A DNA stretch of 64,000 nt from Flavobacterium sp. J372 (GCF_024699965.1 NZ_JAJOMZ010000004.1:2044001-2108000); one strand, 5' to 3'. Positions 53,770-62,288 are shown, numbered from the stretch's first letter. Program-made: numbers and translations. The notes: generated by a model from the sequence alone, not told the origin.

Positions 53770-54483
53770 ATGCTGAATTATGACAGCTTATCCATACCCG
53801 AAGCAACCTCATTGCAAAATGAATTGAGGCACAAAGTTTCATTGCAGACAGAAACGGGTAGCATAGCCACAATTGCCGGCGGTGATATCTCGCACAATAA
53901 ATTTTCTGATACTGTTTATGCAGGAATAGTTGTATTGAGCTATCCGCAGTTGCAGGTACTCTCCTATTCGCTGGTCACAGCAGAAACCAAATTTCCTTAC
54001 GTGCCGGGATATCTGGCATTCCGCGAGGTGCCTGCGCTATTGGCTGCCTGGGAGCAAATACCTGTAAAACCTGATGTAATGGTGCTTGACGGCAACGGAA
54101 TAGTTCATCCCAGGGAGTACGGTATTGCCTGCCATTTTGGAGTGTTGGCCAATCATCCTGCAATTGGCTGCGCCAAAAGCATGCTTTACGGAGGTTATGC
54201 CCCTTTGGGATTAGAAAGGTTTAGCGAAAGCGCTATCACTACTCCAAACGGCATTAAAGGTTTTGCATTACGCACAAAAGCAGGAGTTAAACCTGTGTAT
54301 ATTTCGCCGGGGCACAAAATATCAACAAATGACAGCATTGATATTATTAAAAACTGTACTTTGAAGCACCGTATTCCTGAACCAACACGGCTGGCGCACA
54401 ATTATGTTAACCAGTTTCGTATAGGCAATTTAAAAGCAGGCTACCATGTTGAAAATGTACAGCAGGGCCTTTTTGATTTTTAA
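53770..54483 (+). CDS. nfi: Endonuclease V
   Basis: This DNA repair nuclease nicks near deoxyinosine and other deaminated bases. The 237-residue protein shows the conserved IAGGDISH (catalytic Asp), PYVPGYLAFREVPALLAAWE (with the PYVPG wedge), MVLDGNGIVHPREYGIACHFG (Asp) and GCAKSML (Lys). Length and order match Nfi. The gene is alone, with a -7-like TATTTTTA at 53746-53753. Confidence 0.93.
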   Translation: MLNYDSLSIPEATSLQNELRHKVSLQTETGSIATIAGGDISHNKFSDTVYAGIVVLSYPQLQVLSYSLVTAETKFPYVPGYLAFREVPALLAAWEQIPVKPDVMVLDGNGIVHPREYGIACHFGVLANHPAIGCAKSMLYGGYAPLGLERFSESAITTPNGIKGFALRTKAGVKPVYISPGHKISTNDSIDIIKNCTLKHRIPEPTRLAHNYVNQFRIGNLKAGYHVENVQQGLFDF

Positions 54484-54996
54484 TTACTCAAAATTATCCC
54501 AAACCCGTTCAAAATCTTTCCAGTTTTCCCAACGCTGGGCTTTGGCAGCCTCATAAACAGCGCACATCCTTGCCTTAAACTGCGCATCCATGTTATTTGA
54601 AATGATATAATCTGATGCCTGCCTATATGAGCTGAAAATGCTGATGTAAAATGATGCATACCGCATCTGCCGCTTTGCTGTATATTTCTGGGCTGTCTCA
54701 ATATTATAAAGCATAATGTCTGCAATTATGAAAGGGTCAACACCCAGCAACAAAAATTGCTTGATATATTTCTGAGCAGTTGACCGGCGAAGCTTTGCGC
54801 GCTTAGATTTTGTGGGGAAATATTCATTGCTGATTTTCAGTTTCGCCTCCTGCTCCAGTTTATCTTCCTTTGGATTGAATATAAAGTTATAATAAGCTTT
54901 TACATCTCCGAATTTTTCATACAGTGCCAGCAACTGTTCTTCCAGTTCTTCTTTGGGCGCAGCGGCAAGAAATTTTTTGAGGTCTCTTTTACTCAT
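54484..54996 (-). CDS. DUF6155-like hypothetical protein
   Basis: This is a helical, charged protein of about 170 residues. It begins MSKRDLKKFLAAAPKEELEEQLLALYEKF and has a central KISNEYFPTKSKRAKLRRS stretch. It resembles the DUF6155 family, whose function is unknown. I start it at 54996; an upstream in-frame Met at 55032 would run into the divergent gene's promoter region. It converges with endonuclease V, the two stop codons being one base apart. Confidence 0.7.
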   Translation of the reverse strand: MSKRDLKKFLAAAPKEELEEQLLALYEKFGDVKAYYNFIFNPKEDKLEQEAKLKISNEYFPTKSKRAKLRRSTAQKYIKQFLLLGVDPFIIADIMLYNIETAQKYTAKRQMRYASFYISIFSSYRQASDYIISNNMDAQFKARMCAVYEAAKAQRWENWKDFERVWDNFE

Positions 54997-55047
54997 AAAC
55001 TCAAAGATACCTATTGAAATATCATACTGCAATTAAATTTAAAAAAG

Positions 55048-55078
55048 TTGGGATAAAAACAGATAAGTTCTATTTTTG
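55048..55078 (+). promoter_or_regulatory. Predicted promoter TTG-N20-TATTTTTG
   Basis: TTG (55048-55050) and a perfect -7 box TATTTTTG (55071-55078) are 20 bases apart. Transcription would start near 55085, downstream of the first possible start codon (TTG at 55014), and so points to the GTG at 55119. Confidence 0.6.
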
Positions 55079-55118
55079 CATTCCTGAAAACAAGTTCAAA
55101 AAACTAAACTCTTATATT

Positions 55119-55493
55119 GTGGAAAATCCTACTGCGCAAAAACTGATTAACAAGATGCAGACAGACCTTTTTAAGAAAGGCTTTGACGCTGAAACACTAA
55201 TAGCTGACCTTAAAAAACTGCGCGAATATTCCCTTGAAGAACAAAATCCGGTGCTTACCAAGGCATTACGCCTTACGTATGAGCACCTTGAAGAAAATGG
55301 TGCATTCCTTATAGGGATTCCTGATGATGAGCCGATTGATGAGGAAAGTGAGCTAACAGGCGGTGGTGCCAAAACATCTGCGGAGAATAACCTTGAGAGC
55401 CTTGAATACCTTCTTTCATTATTTTCAGACCTTAAAAACAAGAACAACTTACTTGACCTGAAAGAATATAACAAAGCACTTTTAGCTTTTTAA
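55119..55493 (+). CDS. Hypothetical helical protein, GTG start
   Basis: This 124-residue acidic, helical protein resembles conserved hypothetical proteins of flavobacteria. No catalytic motif is seen. The frame is open from 55014, but the promoter at 55048-55078 lies inside that extension. The GTG at 55119 gives MENPTAQKLINKMQTDLF, a natural beginning. The tail ends SLEYLLSLFSDLKNKNNLL plus a short helix. A strong terminator follows. The function is unknown. Confidence 0.65.
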   Translation: MENPTAQKLINKMQTDLFKKGFDAETLIADLKKLREYSLEEQNPVLTKALRLTYEHLEENGAFLIGIPDDEPIDEESELTGGGAKTSAENNLESLEYLLSLFSDLKNKNNLLDLKEYNKALLAF

Positions 55494-55512
55494 TATCTTT
55501 AATAAGATTTAC

Positions 55513-55539
55513 AAGCCGCAGTGACCCTGCGGCTTTTTT
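55513..55539 (+). terminator. Rho-independent terminator
   Basis: A perfect nine-base stem AAGCCGCAG / CTGCGGCTT with a five-base loop is followed by six T. It lies 20 bases after the stop of the hypothetical gene. Confidence 0.85.
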
Positions 55540-55574
55540 ATTGCCTGAAACTTTCAAAAGTGAATGTGCAGGCT

Positions 55575-55582
55575 TACCTTTG
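55575..55582 (+). promoter_or_regulatory. -7 box (TACCTTTG) of the DUF3817 gene
   Basis: This is a perfect TAnnTTTG match 20 bases before the ATG at 55603. A TTTC at 55552-55555 lies 19 bases upstream as a weak -33 box. Confidence 0.5.
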
Positions 55583-55602
55583 CGCAAATCTCAATCAATT
55601 AA

Positions 55603-55887
55603 ATGATACGCTTATTTAAACTCATCGCAACCCTTGAAGGTATTTCCGCAATTATATTGTTTTTTATTGCAATGCCTTTGAAGTATATATGGGATAATCC
55701 TGAAATGATTCGTCCTGTAGGCATGGCTCACGGAGTGCTTTTTACCATTTATATCATATATGCCACCTATCTTAAGTTCAAGTTGAACTGGGACTGGAAA
55801 ATGTACATTATCATCTGCCTCGCATCTATCCCGCCGCTAGGCACATTTTATATTGAATGGAAATATTTCAGGACAGCTAAGGCTTAA
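55603..55887 (+). CDS. Small DUF3817 membrane protein
   Basis: This 94-residue integral membrane protein has three predicted helices. GISAIILFFIAMPLKYIWDNP and PVGMAHGVLFTIYIIYATYL are typical of DUF3817. The function is unknown. It has its own promoter, and its end overlaps the convergent thioesterase gene by 11 bases. Confidence 0.8.
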   Translation: MIRLFKLIATLEGISAIILFFIAMPLKYIWDNPEMIRPVGMAHGVLFTIYIIYATYLKFKLNWDWKMYIIICLASIPPLGTFYIEWKYFRTAKA

Positions 55888-56269
55888 GTATCCTGTCTTT
55901 TACATATTCAATTTTAGTTTTTCCGTGGGCTGAAGGGCGGCCGAAACTGTCAAGGTTTACCATTGTTATATTATCAACGGTGATGATCTTTTCCTGGGTC
56001 ATTTTGTTACGCACTTCACTGCGCAGCGTAAGTGATGTTTTCCCAAAGCGTACTACATCAATCCCGATTTCAATGATATCGCCTTGCTTTGCCGATGCCA
56101 TGAAGTTTATCTCGCTCATGTGTTTGGTAACAATACGCTGATTTTCCAGCTGAATGATACTGTAAAGTGCGGCCTCCTCATCAATCCATGCGAGTAATTT
56201 ACCGCCAAACAACGTTCCGTTCGGGTTCAGGTCTTCGGGCTTTACCCATTTTCGGGTATGAAATCTCAT
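55877..56269 (-). CDS. Acyl-CoA thioesterase, YciA/BACH hotdog type
   Basis: This is a 130-residue hotdog thioesterase. PNGTLFGGKLLAWIDEEAAL carries the conserved Asn/Gly turn and catalytic Asp region of the acyl-CoA hydrolase group; MSEINFMASAKQGDIIEIG follows. It acts on cytosolic acyl-CoA of unknown chain. It overlaps the Nudix gene upstream by four bases, so the two are coupled. Confidence 0.82.
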   Translation of the reverse strand: MRFHTRKWVKPEDLNPNGTLFGGKLLAWIDEEAALYSIIQLENQRIVTKHMSEINFMASAKQGDIIEIGIDVVRFGKTSLTLRSEVRNKMTQEKIITVDNITMVNLDSFGRPSAHGKTKIEYVKDRILKP

Positions 56270-56685
56270 AGCATTACTTTTTGTAAGGCCAAATTTACGA
56301 TTTCTGCGTGGTCAAATGCCATTTCAGGCAGCTTTTTAACCGAAAACCATTTCGCTTCATCAGCATCATCAGCTCCAAGAGCTTCAGTATTTTCTTCTAC
56401 AAAAGCAATATAAGCTATAGATATTGTATGCCCTCTTGGGTCTCGCCCCGGCTTACCAAATGCACCAAGCTGTACCATTGCGTTTGTCACAACACCTGTC
56501 TCTTCCAAAAGTTCACGCGCCGCAGCGTCAGGCAGGTTCTCACCTTCATCTACAAATCCGCCCGGCAATGCCCAATTGCCTTTAAACGGGTCATTTTTAC
56601 GCTTGATGAAAAGTATCTCGCTCTTTTCTTTACTGCCTCTGAAGACAATTGCGTCAACGGTTATTGCTATATTCTGTTTTCTCAT
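56266..56685 (-). CDS. Nudix hydrolase
   Basis: This 139-residue Nudix enzyme has its box in GGFVDEGENLPDAAARELLEE followed by TGV. The DPFKGNWALPGG lead-in and PGRDPRGHTISIAYIAFV resemble ADP-ribose pyrophosphatase/NrtR-type domains, but no DNA-binding domain is attached. It is the first gene of a two-gene unit with the thioesterase. The substrate is unknown. Confidence 0.85.
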   Translation of the reverse strand: MRKQNIAITVDAIVFRGSKEKSEILFIKRKNDPFKGNWALPGGFVDEGENLPDAAARELLEETGVVTNAMVQLGAFGKPGRDPRGHTISIAYIAFVEENTEALGADDADEAKWFSVKKLPEMAFDHAEIVNLALQKVML

Positions 56686-56773
56686 TTTTTGTTGATTAAT
56701 CGATATTTCGACTCCCTCGATAACCTAAAGGACATCAATAGTTAAAATCGAAATATTTGAATATATTTATAAG

Positions 56774-56781
56774 TATCTTTG
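56774..56781 (+). promoter_or_regulatory. -7 box (TATCTTTG) of the flavin monooxygenase gene
   Basis: This is a perfect TAnnTTTG match 25 bases before the ATG. A TTTG at 56756-56759 is upstream, but with a short spacing of 14. Confidence 0.5.
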
Positions 56782-56806
56782 TGTTGTAAATATACGATAC
56801 ATAACA

Positions 56807-57808
56807 ATGTCACAAATAAAAATAAGCGTGCTTGACCAAAGCCAGGTTGGACGGAATGAAACGCCGGCACAGGCATTAGAGAATTCAGGGAAGCTTGTTC
56901 AGCTGGCCGATGAGCTGGGCTTTGAGCGTTACTGGGTAAGCGAGCATCACAACTTTAAATTGGTAGCTGGTACTGCGCCGGAAGTACTTATCCCCTACCT
57001 TGCATCAAAGTCAACACAAATAAGAGTTGGATCAGGCGGAATTATGCTGCCTAATCACAGCGCATTGAAGATGAGTGAGAACTTTGGCCTTCTATCTACG
57101 CTTTATCCGGGCCGTATAGATTTTGGTATTGGCCGTGCACCGGGCGGTGACAGGCTTTCGGCACATTTGCTCAACCCTTCAAACACATTCAGCGAAAAAG
57201 ATTTTTATAACCAGCTGCTCGAAGTTCAGGCTTTCCTGAAAGGTGATGACACGCCTGATACCGTACATGCCAAGGTAAAAGCATATCCTATCCCGGAAAC
57301 TCTGCCAGAAATGTGGATACTCACGTCAAGCGGGGGCAGTGCACAATTTGCAGCACATTTTGGCATGGCGCTATCATTTGCGCATTTTATAAATCCGAAT
57401 GGCGGTCCTGAAACAGTTGCTGTTTACCGTGATGCGTTTCACGCTTCGGACTGGCTGGCCGAGCCAAAAGTGAATGTTGGCATTTTTGCTTTTTGTAGTG
57501 AAGATGAAGAAAAGGTGGCCGACTGGATCGCCGATTTTGATTACCGTATGCTACATATAGAAATGGGCGCTACAGGTGATATACCATCACTTGAAGAAAT
57601 AAAGGCTATAAATTATGACATGCACCAACGGGCACGGATAGCGTACAATCGCGGTAGGTTTATTGCCGGCACGCCTGATGTTGTTGAAAAGAAACTACGC
57701 AAACTGGCAGAAGATTATAACGTTGATGAGATTATGATAGCCACTTGGGCCAATGATTTTGATGATAGGAAGCATTCTTATGAGTTAATTGCGAAAATGT
57801 TAGGGTAG
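56807..57808 (+). CDS. LLM-class flavin-dependent oxidoreductase (luciferase-like, YhbW type)
   Basis: This 333-residue barrel of the bacterial luciferase family starts with ISVLDQSQVGRNETPAQAL and has RYWVSEHHNFKLVAGTAPE, VGSGGIMLPNHSALKMSENF and RIDFGIGRAPGGD, all typical of the YhbW-type MsnO8 group. It uses reduced FMN, but the substrate is unknown. No partner reductase is adjacent. It is transcribed alone; its stop codon abuts the 3' end of the convergent gene. Confidence 0.88.
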   Translation: MSQIKISVLDQSQVGRNETPAQALENSGKLVQLADELGFERYWVSEHHNFKLVAGTAPEVLIPYLASKSTQIRVGSGGIMLPNHSALKMSENFGLLSTLYPGRIDFGIGRAPGGDRLSAHLLNPSNTFSEKDFYNQLLEVQAFLKGDDTPDTVHAKVKAYPIPETLPEMWILTSSGGSAQFAAHFGMALSFAHFINPNGGPETVAVYRDAFHASDWLAEPKVNVGIFAFCSEDEEKVADWIADFDYRMLHIEMGATGDIPSLEEIKAINYDMHQRARIAYNRGRFIAGTPDVVEKKLRKLAEDYNVDEIMIATWANDFDDRKHSYELIAKMLG

Positions 57809-58696
57809 TCAGGGAATAATTTCAACTTCAAACCCTGCGAGATAAACACTTTTGTTTTGCCAATACCAGTCATCACGCTTCCAGAAACCTTCAAACTTAT
57901 TTCTGGAATACATTTTAAACTTGCAGTCACTGCTTGTCCCTATGCGGTAAAATGCGGGTGCAGTAGGCACTATAGTTTTTTCAGAAATATAATACTCTTT
58001 AGGGAAAGAAGAAATTACTATGAATATACCGTCTTCAGGCATCATCATTCCGCCGTCAGGCAAATCAATTACAACATAATCTTTGCCCTTCGCCAGTCTT
58101 GCCTCTAACGGTTCACTATATATACTGTCCTGCGGTATTCCCACTTCAGGCATTACCGTCCATAGGTTCACCTGAAAAGGGCTGAATTTTGCTTCGTCAA
58201 AAGTCGTAAATTTTCCCGAATCAAGGCTAAGTGTCCTGTAGCCTGTCGGGTGCAGTACAATCTTCTTTAAAAGCTTTTGCTTGGTTATATCCTCATTAGG
58301 TATGTAAACACCCATCTCAGTATCAAACTGTATATGATTGCCGGTGCCGGCATTGTGTGGTAAAAGGGTATTCAGGCTACGCTTCGGCAAAATCATTATT
58401 TTCTGCCTTACCCCAACAGAAACGTTTTCCAGGGAAATGATATCCGGCTTTAGGAATATAGTGTCGGTTAAAGTGCCGGACCAGCTTTCATATCCCAGAT
58501 GTGCGATTGATATTTGATCAATATTTTTCGGTAATGTTATCTTGCCTTTTGCATCGGTATAGAAGCCTTTGCCGTTATCACTTTCAATGAAACACTTTTC
58601 TATAGGTATTCCCGTTTCGCCATCCACAACTACAATTTTATGCGACTGCGCAAAGCAAGAGATTGTGAATAATTGTAGTGCCAGCCATTTTTGCAT
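57809..58696 (-). CDS. Exported protein with carboxypeptidase-regulatory-like domain, function unknown
   Basis: This is a protein of about 295 residues with a signal peptide if started at 58696 (MQKWLALQLFTISCFAQ). The next ~75 residues (HKIVVVDGETGIPIEKCFIE...LGYESWSGTLTDTIFLKP) form a CarboxypepD-regulatory-like beta domain of the kind found on TonB receptors. The remainder, with TGYRTLSLDSGKFT and VNLWTVMPEVG, is seen in other flavobacterial exported proteins but has no known role. An upstream Met at 58762 overlaps a terminator and would bury the signal peptide. Confidence 0.75.
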   Translation of the reverse strand: MQKWLALQLFTISCFAQSHKIVVVDGETGIPIEKCFIESDNGKGFYTDAKGKITLPKNIDQISIAHLGYESWSGTLTDTIFLKPDIISLENVSVGVRQKIMILPKRSLNTLLPHNAGTGNHIQFDTEMGVYIPNEDITKQKLLKKIVLHPTGYRTLSLDSGKFTTFDEAKFSPFQVNLWTVMPEVGIPQDSIYSEPLEARLAKGKDYVVIDLPDGGMMMPEDGIFIVISSFPKEYYISEKTIVPTAPAFYRIGTSSDCKFKMYSRNKFEGFWKRDDWYWQNKSVYLAGFEVEIIP

Positions 58697-58742
58697 ACTT
58701 ATAAAATTGGTATGCGCTAAATTAGCAAAAATGAAAAAGAAA

Positions 58743-58773
58743 AGCTCCCGGATATTTTTCATAACCGGGAGCT
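58743..58773 (-). terminator. Terminator of the acidic-protein gene
   Basis: A perfect nine-base stem AGCTCCCGG / CCGGGAGCT with a 13-base loop has a T-rich tail on the minus strand. It lies 20 bases past the gene at 58794. Confidence 0.8.
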
Positions 58774-58793
58774 AAGTATAGAGTCGCTGGATG

Positions 58794-59225
58794 TTAATAA
58801 CGTTCGTTGGTCTCTTCAAAGTCTTCATCGTCACTTGATATTGACTGGTTTTGGTCTTCATCAAGGTCAACATTATCATGCAGGATATAGTCATCCTGGT
58901 TAAAAGCATCAGAAAACACGCTGTTACCACCTTCTTCATTCCACTTATCCTCACCTCCGCTGCTGGTAAAATCAAGCTGGTCGCTGTTAAGTGTTGGGTC
59001 TGTTTCCTGTGTATAGGTTACGCCTGGCTGCTCCATCGCAAGATATTTGTCAGTGTCAGACTTATCTTCACTGCTGCTTTCCTCATCACCGGTATCAGGG
59101 CGTGCATCATTCAGGCTGTCACTGCCGGTATTGTCAGTATGGAATTGTTCCCTCCCGCTGCCGTTATCTTGTCCGTACGGATCACCCAGCTCACTGTTTT
59201 CTGTATTTTTCTTTGTATTATCCAT
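58794..59225 (-). CDS. Acidic low-complexity hypothetical protein
   Basis: This 143-residue hydrophilic protein is rich in Asp, Glu, Ser, Asn and Gly and probably disordered (for example DTGDEESSSEDKSDTDKY). It has no signal peptide, membrane segment or recognised domain. It ends at a good terminator and begins 11 bases after another small gene on the same strand, which supports expression of both. I do not recognise it. Confidence 0.6.
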   Translation of the reverse strand: MDNTKKNTENSELGDPYGQDNGSGREQFHTDNTGSDSLNDARPDTGDEESSSEDKSDTDKYLAMEQPGVTYTQETDPTLNSDQLDFTSSGGEDKWNEEGGNSVFSDAFNQDDYILHDNVDLDEDQNQSISSDDEDFEETNERY

Positions 59226-59236
59226 AGCAATAAATT

Positions 59237-59431
59237 TTAAAGCAGCACTATAGCGCTGAGCTCATTCAGTTTTAAAAGCTTCAGGTTCGTTTTAATAAGA
59301 TTCTTAAGATACTGGTTGCACGAAAGATCTTGCGGCACTTTAGCCTCATTTTCAAATTGTGCCACAGCCTTTGAATAAGAGGCTGTATTGTTTGCATTAA
59401 GCTCTGCGGTATGTGTATAATTGTATTCCAT
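59237..59431 (-). CDS. Small hypothetical protein
   Basis: This 64-residue product begins MEYNYTHTAELNANNTASY, and its C-terminal half is helical and leucine/lysine-rich (KNLIKTNLKLLKLNELSAI). It matches no family I know. It lies upstream of the acidic protein gene on the same strand with an 11-base gap, so the two may form a unit. It could be real, but evidence is limited to the open frame and context. Confidence 0.5.
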   Translation of the reverse strand: MEYNYTHTAELNANNTASYSKAVAQFENEAKVPQDLSCNQYLKNLIKTNLKLLKLNELSAIVLL

Positions 59432-59587
59432 GGCAGTTAAAGTGTTGGTTTAATAGCGAAGTTTAACTATCCCTAAATTACTCACATTTTTCGTAATTAA
59501 TATCAAACAATATATTAAATTAAAGCTAAAAAATTTATCCTGTATGTAAAGATGCTGATGCTTACACAATTAACACAATATTTAAAA

Positions 59588-59627
59588 TTGTTATGTAAGG
59601 TTTTGCTTATTTTTATTCAAAACCTTA
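59588..59627 (+). promoter_or_regulatory. Promoter with overlapping inverted repeat before the acyl-CoA oxidase gene
   Basis: TTG (59588-59590) and TATTTTTA (59609-59616) are 18 bases apart. A perfect ten-base dyad TAAGGTTTTG (59596-59605) / CAAAACCTTA (59618-59627) brackets the -7 box and ends three bases before the ATG. This is a typical place for a repressor operator. Confidence 0.5.
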
Positions 59628-59630
59628 TTT

Positions 59631-61940
59631 ATGGATATTACATTCACAAACAATCCTAAGTTATCTCTTTATATACCTTTTATATATATAGCCTGGCAGG
59701 ATAATACAATTTCACGCAATGAATTTAAGCTCATCAATAGCCTGATACATAACCAGGAGTGGCTTACAAAAGCTGAAAAAGATTTTCTGGTGTCGAAGAT
59801 AAACTATGACACACCTCCCGGACGTTCAGAACTATTTCAATGGAGAGGCGCGATAGATAAAATTCTGGACTCGCAAAGCCCGTCAAGCCTAACGGAATTA
59901 GGCATTTTAATTGCAAACCACGAACGGCAGTCACTTGACGAGGAAACGCTAAAAATACTAATTCCGCTTTTTGCAGATACTGAAGCAAGATTTGGCGTAG
60001 ATGGCCGTGAGGTTATAGCTGATTTAAAACGTAAATCTGATACTTTCACTCATACTCATAAAACGATTGAAAGTTTTGATGTAGCTGCAATGACGTCGCT
60101 TCTTGATGGCAATCAGGGTTATACCATTAATAAGGTGAGAGAGCTTATAGGCAGTCCGGATTTTAAACCAGTAAAACAAACTGACACTAAAGCCTACCGT
60201 GAGAAAGTACTGCAATGGAGTAAAATTCTTGCAGCTGAAGGCCTCGGGTCATATGCTTACCCAAAACAAGATGGCGGAAAAGACGACATTGAAGGTTACT
60301 TCGCTATAATGGAGACACTTAGCTACCATGACCTAAGCCTTGTTATAAAATTTGGCGTACAGTTCGGCCTATGGGGCATGAGCATCCTTTCTTTGGGCAC
60401 TGATAAGCATTACCGAAAATACCTCCGAAGCGTAGGTTATTTAGAATTGCCCGGTTGTTTTGCCATGACAGAGACACATCACGGCTCTAACGTGAAAGGC
60501 CTGCAAACTACTGCGACCTACAATCATGACAATAGGACTTTTACCATACATACACCTACCAAATACGACCGCAAAGAATATATTGGCAATGCAGCTAATC
60601 ACGGGCAGATGGCGACCGTTTTTGCTAAACTGGTAATTGACGGTAAAGACTATGGCGTTAATGCATTTATAGTACCTATACGGGATGAAAACATGAATGT
60701 GATGCCCGGTGTCACTATTGAAGATTGCGGTGAAAAAATGGGACTAAACGGCGTTGACAACGGTATTATTACATTTGAAAATGTAGTTGTTCCTTATGAG
60801 AATATGCTCGATAAATTTGCTTCTGTAAATGAAGCAGGCGAATTTGAAAGTCCTATACCAAGCGATAACCGAAGATTTTTCACTATGCTCGGAACATTGG
60901 TTGGCGGGCGCATAGGCATTCCGCGTTCGGCGCTGTCAGCTGCTAAAACAGGTTTGGCAATTGCCATAAAATATGGAGATAACCGCAGGCAGTTCGGGCC
61001 GGGTGAAGGTATTGAAGTGCCCATCCTTAATTACCGTATGCATCAGTTAAGGCTCATACCGCGCCTGGCTGATGCTTATGCTTTACATTTTGCCTTGCAA
61101 TATCTTACCAAACGTTTTGTAAACCGTACAGAAGAGCAAATGCAGGAAATTGAAGCGCTTGCTGCCGGAATGAAAGCTTACACAACTTGGTACACACGTG
61201 ATACTTTGCAGGAATGCCGTGAAGCCTGCGGTGGTAAAGGCTACCTGAGCGAAAACCGGATAGACGACCTGAAAAACGATACTGAAATTTACACCACCTT
61301 TGAGGGTGACAATACTGTGCTGATGCAGCTTACAGCTAAAAATCGACTGGGTGAATTCAGAAAAGAATTCGGCGAGATGAATGCATCAGCAATAATAAAT
61401 TATGTCCTGGGGCAGGCAAAAACTGCCATTACTGAAAAAAACCCTTTTGCAACCCGAAATACCGATGAATCACACCTGAAAGACCCATCGTTTCATTTAC
61501 AGGCATTTCAATATAGAGAGAGGCATATTCTCAGTTCAGCCGCCCGCCGCTTTAAAAAACTGGTTGATGACGGACTTGATGCTTTTGATGCGGCTAACGT
61601 AATGCACCCGCATATGCTTCAGGTATCTGAATCTTATCTTGAACGTGTAATACTGGAACAGTTTGCCGCTGTGGTAAATGTGACTATTGACGAAGGCTTA
61701 AAAGAGGTTTTAACGCGCCTTTACAATCTCTTTGCGCTAAATAAGCTTGACAAGCACAAGGACTGGTATCTTGAACAAGGCTATATGGAAGGTGTAAAGA
61801 CCAAGGCTATACGAAAAATGGTAAGCCAGCTGTGTTGGGAAATACGCCAGGATGCTGTGCCATTGGTTGATGCATTTGCCATACCTGAAAACTGCCTCGC
61901 CCCGATTGTGACTACAAAGTCTGCTGAAGCGGGAGAGTAA
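59631..61940 (+). CDS. Acyl-CoA oxidase/dehydrogenase-like flavoprotein
   Basis: This 769-residue enzyme of the acyl-CoA dehydrogenase superfamily probably catalyses the first oxidation of fatty acyl-CoA. Its motif ELPGCFAMTETHHGSNVKGL resembles the acyl-CoA oxidase signature, and CGGKGYLSENRIDDLKNDTE the C-terminal FAD/substrate segment. The first ~165 residues are an extra helical part (TerB-like appearance) not found in short dehydrogenases. The last ~170 residues are an oxidase-type C-terminal domain. A dehydrogenase using an electron carrier cannot be excluded. It stands alone behind a dyad-bearing promoter. Confidence 0.86.
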   Translation: MDITFTNNPKLSLYIPFIYIAWQDNTISRNEFKLINSLIHNQEWLTKAEKDFLVSKINYDTPPGRSELFQWRGAIDKILDSQSPSSLTELGILIANHERQSLDEETLKILIPLFADTEARFGVDGREVIADLKRKSDTFTHTHKTIESFDVAAMTSLLDGNQGYTINKVRELIGSPDFKPVKQTDTKAYREKVLQWSKILAAEGLGSYAYPKQDGGKDDIEGYFAIMETLSYHDLSLVIKFGVQFGLWGMSILSLGTDKHYRKYLRSVGYLELPGCFAMTETHHGSNVKGLQTTATYNHDNRTFTIHTPTKYDRKEYIGNAANHGQMATVFAKLVIDGKDYGVNAFIVPIRDENMNVMPGVTIEDCGEKMGLNGVDNGIITFENVVVPYENMLDKFASVNEAGEFESPIPSDNRRFFTMLGTLVGGRIGIPRSALSAAKTGLAIAIKYGDNRRQFGPGEGIEVPILNYRMHQLRLIPRLADAYALHFALQYLTKRFVNRTEEQMQEIEALAAGMKAYTTWYTRDTLQECREACGGKGYLSENRIDDLKNDTEIYTTFEGDNTVLMQLTAKNRLGEFRKEFGEMNASAIINYVLGQAKTAITEKNPFATRNTDESHLKDPSFHLQAFQYRERHILSSAARRFKKLVDDGLDAFDAANVMHPHMLQVSESYLERVILEQFAAVVNVTIDEGLKEVLTRLYNLFALNKLDKHKDWYLEQGYMEGVKTKAIRKMVSQLCWEIRQDAVPLVDAFAIPENCLAPIVTTKSAEAGE

Positions 61941-61975
61941 TAACTACGAATTATAACTTCAACAATTTTTAATAG

Positions 61976-62080
61976 TAATTAATAATACCTTCGGGAGCAA
62001 ACCGGCAGGTAAGGTGAAGGCGGCCTTGGTTGTATATCCGCCCTGCTCCGGCAGCTCCCGAGAAGGTATTGCAGTAATTA
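61976..62080 (+). ncRNA. Candidate structured RNA, rod-like hairpin (possible 6S-like RNA)
   Basis: This 105-base non-coding stretch folds into one long interrupted hairpin on either strand. Outer TAATTA/TAATTA is followed by AATACCTT (61984-61991) / AAGGTATT (62063-62070), CGGGAGC (61992-61998) / GCTCCCG (62054-62060), CCGG/CCGG, CAG/CTG and inner GGCGG (62019-62023) / CCGCC (62038-62042). It is much more GC-rich than the intergenic sequence around it. Size and rod shape fit 6S-type RNAs, including the 6S-Flavo family, but I could not compare with its consensus. A large palindromic repeat is the alternative. Confidence 0.45.
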
Positions 62081-62093
62081 GTATAGTTGGGGG

Positions 62094-62288
62094 CTAATTA
62101 TGCTTAGAATTTAAAATTAGGAACTTTGCTCTGTCAATGACATTTATAGCCGACTGTTCTGCATCATTATTAACCATCATCATTATCATAGCGTACACAG
62201 CGGCTTCGTCATAAAATTTTTCAACATCAACTCCTTTATCACTCCACTCCTGCTGTTTTCCTTCCCTGAACATAGTTGTCGTTATCAT
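62094..62288 (-). CDS. Small hypothetical protein
   Basis: This 64-residue product has a methionine-rich central helix (AAVYAMIMMMVNNDAEQSA) and no known domain. It lies alone on the minus strand between the structured RNA candidate and the serine dehydratase gene. Composition looks protein-like and helical. It may be a real small gene; support is limited. Confidence 0.5.
   Translation of the reverse strand: MITTTMFREGKQQEWSDKGVDVEKFYDEAAVYAMIMMMVNNDAEQSAINVIDRAKFLILNSKHN

Noticed and set aside
61941..62093. Rho-independent terminator for the acyl-CoA oxidase gene
   Set aside because: The hairpin is too long and interrupted, and no T run follows, so it was treated as a structured RNA candidate.
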